Assembly: GCF_032118995.1 (NCBI RefSeq)
Contig: NC_092661.1
Span: forward strand, 18,425,185-18,489,184
Source of the DNA: Asterias amurensis
Taxonomy: Eukaryota > Echinodermata > Asteroidea > Forcipulatida > Asteriidae
DNA length: 64,000 nucleotides
Direction: 5' to 3'
This document shows, piece by piece, positions 62,166-64,000 of this stretch. Position 1 is the stretch's first letter. Every line of letters starts with the position of its first letter. Under the pieces are notes generated by a model. It was not told where the DNA came from. It did no database searches and saw only the letters and a list, made by a program, of their open reading frames with translations. Made by a program: the position numbers and the translations under genes.

Positions 62166-62863
62166 TTTATATATTAGTAGTGCACACAAAATATTGAAGA
62201 GTAAGGGTTAACCCAGGTGTTTCTGGTTCACATAGCAAACAGTCTTGTTTAAAGTTTTCCTTGGGCTTGTGAGCTACAGTGATCACTTTTAAGAAACCCT
62301 TGGTTTCATTATACAAGAAATGGCTATGGGTTATTTTTAGTGAGCAAAAGCTACAGGGGTCGAAATTAACTACATTTTCAAGGTAGCCCACAGGGCTAGT
62401 AACCCTGAATTTTTACTAGCCCTGAATAAATTTCAGTAGCCCTGGCTGGATTTTTGTTTCCTTCTTTATTGCATTGATTTAATTGCTTTCATATACTAGG
62501 CGCCGAGCTAACATTATGTTGACAAAAACCAAACAATGACCATACCCTTTCATTGTAGAAAAGATTAAAATAAAATAATTAAAAAAAACAGTCTATACTC
62601 ACAAAATTTTTGTTTTTTTGAAGAAGGTTCAACTCCTTCCAAAAAATGCCACATAATGCCGACAGCAGACCTGCCAACCTTGTCTTTTATTGTTTGAGTA
62701 CCACATAGCGCAGCCGCATAAATCAGAAGCCCAGTGCACAGCGGCATAACCCAGAAGCCCAACTACTTGTACTGTTGTCGGCACAATGCTAACAGTCAGT
62801 CCGAAAACCGGGAAAAAGAAGAACAAATCGGAGGGGAAAACAAATATAAAAAAATTGGACTTT

Positions 62864-62894
62864 TAAAAAAAAAAAAAAAAATATATATATATAA
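62864..62894 (+). repeat. poly-A followed by (TA)n
   Basis: A run of about 17 A leads into ATATATATATATA inside the 1.6-kb transposon. Confidence 0.9.
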
Positions 62895-63033
62895 AAATAT
62901 TTTCCGGCAAAAATATTCCTCAGACAAAATGTATAGTGGGCGGGGGAAAAAAATCCCTGTAAGGCACGGCAAAAATGTTGCTGGCGCACGCCCCCGAAAT
63001 TCCTCAGACTTTATCTCCAATGTTGGGCCAATA

Positions 63034-63242
63034 TAGTCTGGTTCCCAGACCCAAAAATCTCCGACTAGGTTCTGTCGAATTTAGGGTCCGGTATCACCCA
63101 AAATCACGTGACCAAAAAGGAGGAATTCCTCCTTTTTCTAAGTTATCCGAAAAATATTTAATTATTGGATTGCAGATAGAGCAAGGGTGTGAAGCTTTTT
63201 AACGAGAGACGTCAAGGAATCTTTGGCCAGGGAACCAGACTA
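63034..63242. mobile_element. MITE of about 205 bp with TA duplication, nested
   Basis: Ends GTCTGGTTCCC (63036) and GGGAACCAGAC (to 63240) are flanked by TA on both sides. The ends and the TA target fit a Tc1/mariner-like or related group. It is inserted in the hAT-like element, so it is the younger of the two. Confidence 0.85.
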
Positions 63243-64000
63243 GGGCCAACACTGTTCAGAGCAAAAAATTCCTCAAGAAAAATACGGCGATGCCGAACAC
63301 GTGCGTTGTGTGCACATACATCAATGCATACGGCTATATTTTATGTACTATACCAGATTGACCAAAACTGGATTGCGCCATTCCCACTCCCTCTGATACG
63401 CATTGGTTTATTCGTTTTCCAGCGGGAGTTAGAATTTAAAATATAATTCTAAGCACAACCTCTTTTTTATCGAAGCGCATAATGATCACTCAGATGCAGG
63501 GTGTCTTTGTTTGGTTGTTTTTGCACTTGGGGTCGAACGAATGACAGTTGAAGAACTTGAGAACAAAATTGTCCGTTCGTGTCGCGGACGTTACGTTAGT
63601 AGTACAATCAACCGGTTTACCAGGCGATGCGTCGTTTTTGTGTGTGCGTGAGTGTACTGTACGTAATGTAAGAATAGTTATTTACTGCAGGCAACATGAT
63701 GAGACTCAGGACTTACCCTTCTTGTTATGACAGCGCTAGCGGGAGGGTGATCTGATATCAAAATATTTAATATCGCCCGATAACGAAATAAAAACAAGAG
63801 AAAATTCTACAACTTATTGTTAACACAGAAATATTTATGTTTGTTAAGATGTGAATTTGCTTTATTTTTCCACTAGCCCGCCGGGCTACTAAAACTGGGG
63901 GAAACGGTAGCCCGGCTGTCAAACTGGTAGTCCCGGGCTAGCGGGCTACCGGGAATTTCGACCCCTGAGCTATCACACAGCCTTGAGATCAAGGCTAGTG

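Larger units (their letters stand above)
62354..63967. mobile_element. 1.6-kb non-autonomous DNA transposon, hAT-like ends
   Basis: Perfect terminal inverted repeats CAGGGGTCGAAATT (62354) and AATTTCGACCCCTG (ending 63967) are flanked on both sides by AGCTA. Subterminal regions are rich in GTAGCCC/GGGCTA motifs in both orientations. CAGGGG-type ends are usual for hAT elements, though a hAT target duplication would be 8 bp and only 5 are seen. No transposase is present. A smaller element sits inside it. Confidence 0.85.

Noticed and set aside
61000..64000. Search for the N-terminal exons of the BDH2-like gene on the minus strand
   Set aside because: No glycine-rich NAD-binding motif or MSSVASS-like segment was seen. 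The region is almost fully explained by repeats, so those exons are probably outside the window.

Overview
This is animal nuclear DNA: AT-rich, intron-containing and dense in short non-autonomous transposons. The tandem Popeye-domain genes, the SINE and MITE types and the overall texture suggest an echinoderm, perhaps a starfish; that is inference, since no marker gene allows a firm placement. Three protein-coding genes are supported, all split by introns. Two are tandem, same-strand Popeye domain (POPDC, cAMP-binding membrane protein) genes: POPDC-A, with exons between 25920 and 36777, and POPDC-B, with exons between 50239 and 55711. Both use introns of phase 2, 0 and (for the inferred last intron) 1. 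The third is the 3' half of a BDH2/DHRS6-like short-chain dehydrogenase on the minus strand (60951 down to 58325), tail-to-tail with POPDC-B; its first exons lie beyond the right edge.

Layout: 1-25.8 kb holds no recognisable gene. It contains a 35-bp satellite (6366-7520) with higher-order structure, MITEs with TTAA ends (one nested inside another), a SINE and a C-rich minisatellite at 25.07-25.26 kb. POPDC-A fills 25.8-36.9 kb, with MITE, SINE and Penelope/hammerhead-like debris in its introns. The stretch 37-50.2 kb is intergenic, with more MITEs and a degenerate 18-bp-type minisatellite. POPDC-B occupies 50.2-56.9 kb. BDH2 occupies 57.8-61 kb. The stretch 61-64 kb is a stack of SINEs, a decayed LINE tail and a 1.6-kb hAT-like element with a smaller element nested in it.

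Functionally, the POPDC proteins are three-pass membrane proteins with a cytoplasmic cAMP-binding Popeye domain, known in vertebrates from heart and muscle. The two copies differ in their phosphate-binding cassette (DSPE in A, DSLE in B) and in their C-terminal tails. The BDH2-like enzyme is unrelated in function. I found no operon-like, CRISPR, phage or other prokaryotic system. The most unusual content is the satellite higher-order repeat, the TTAA-MITE families, a hammerhead-like fold in a repeat, and probable alternative terminal exons in both POPDC genes.
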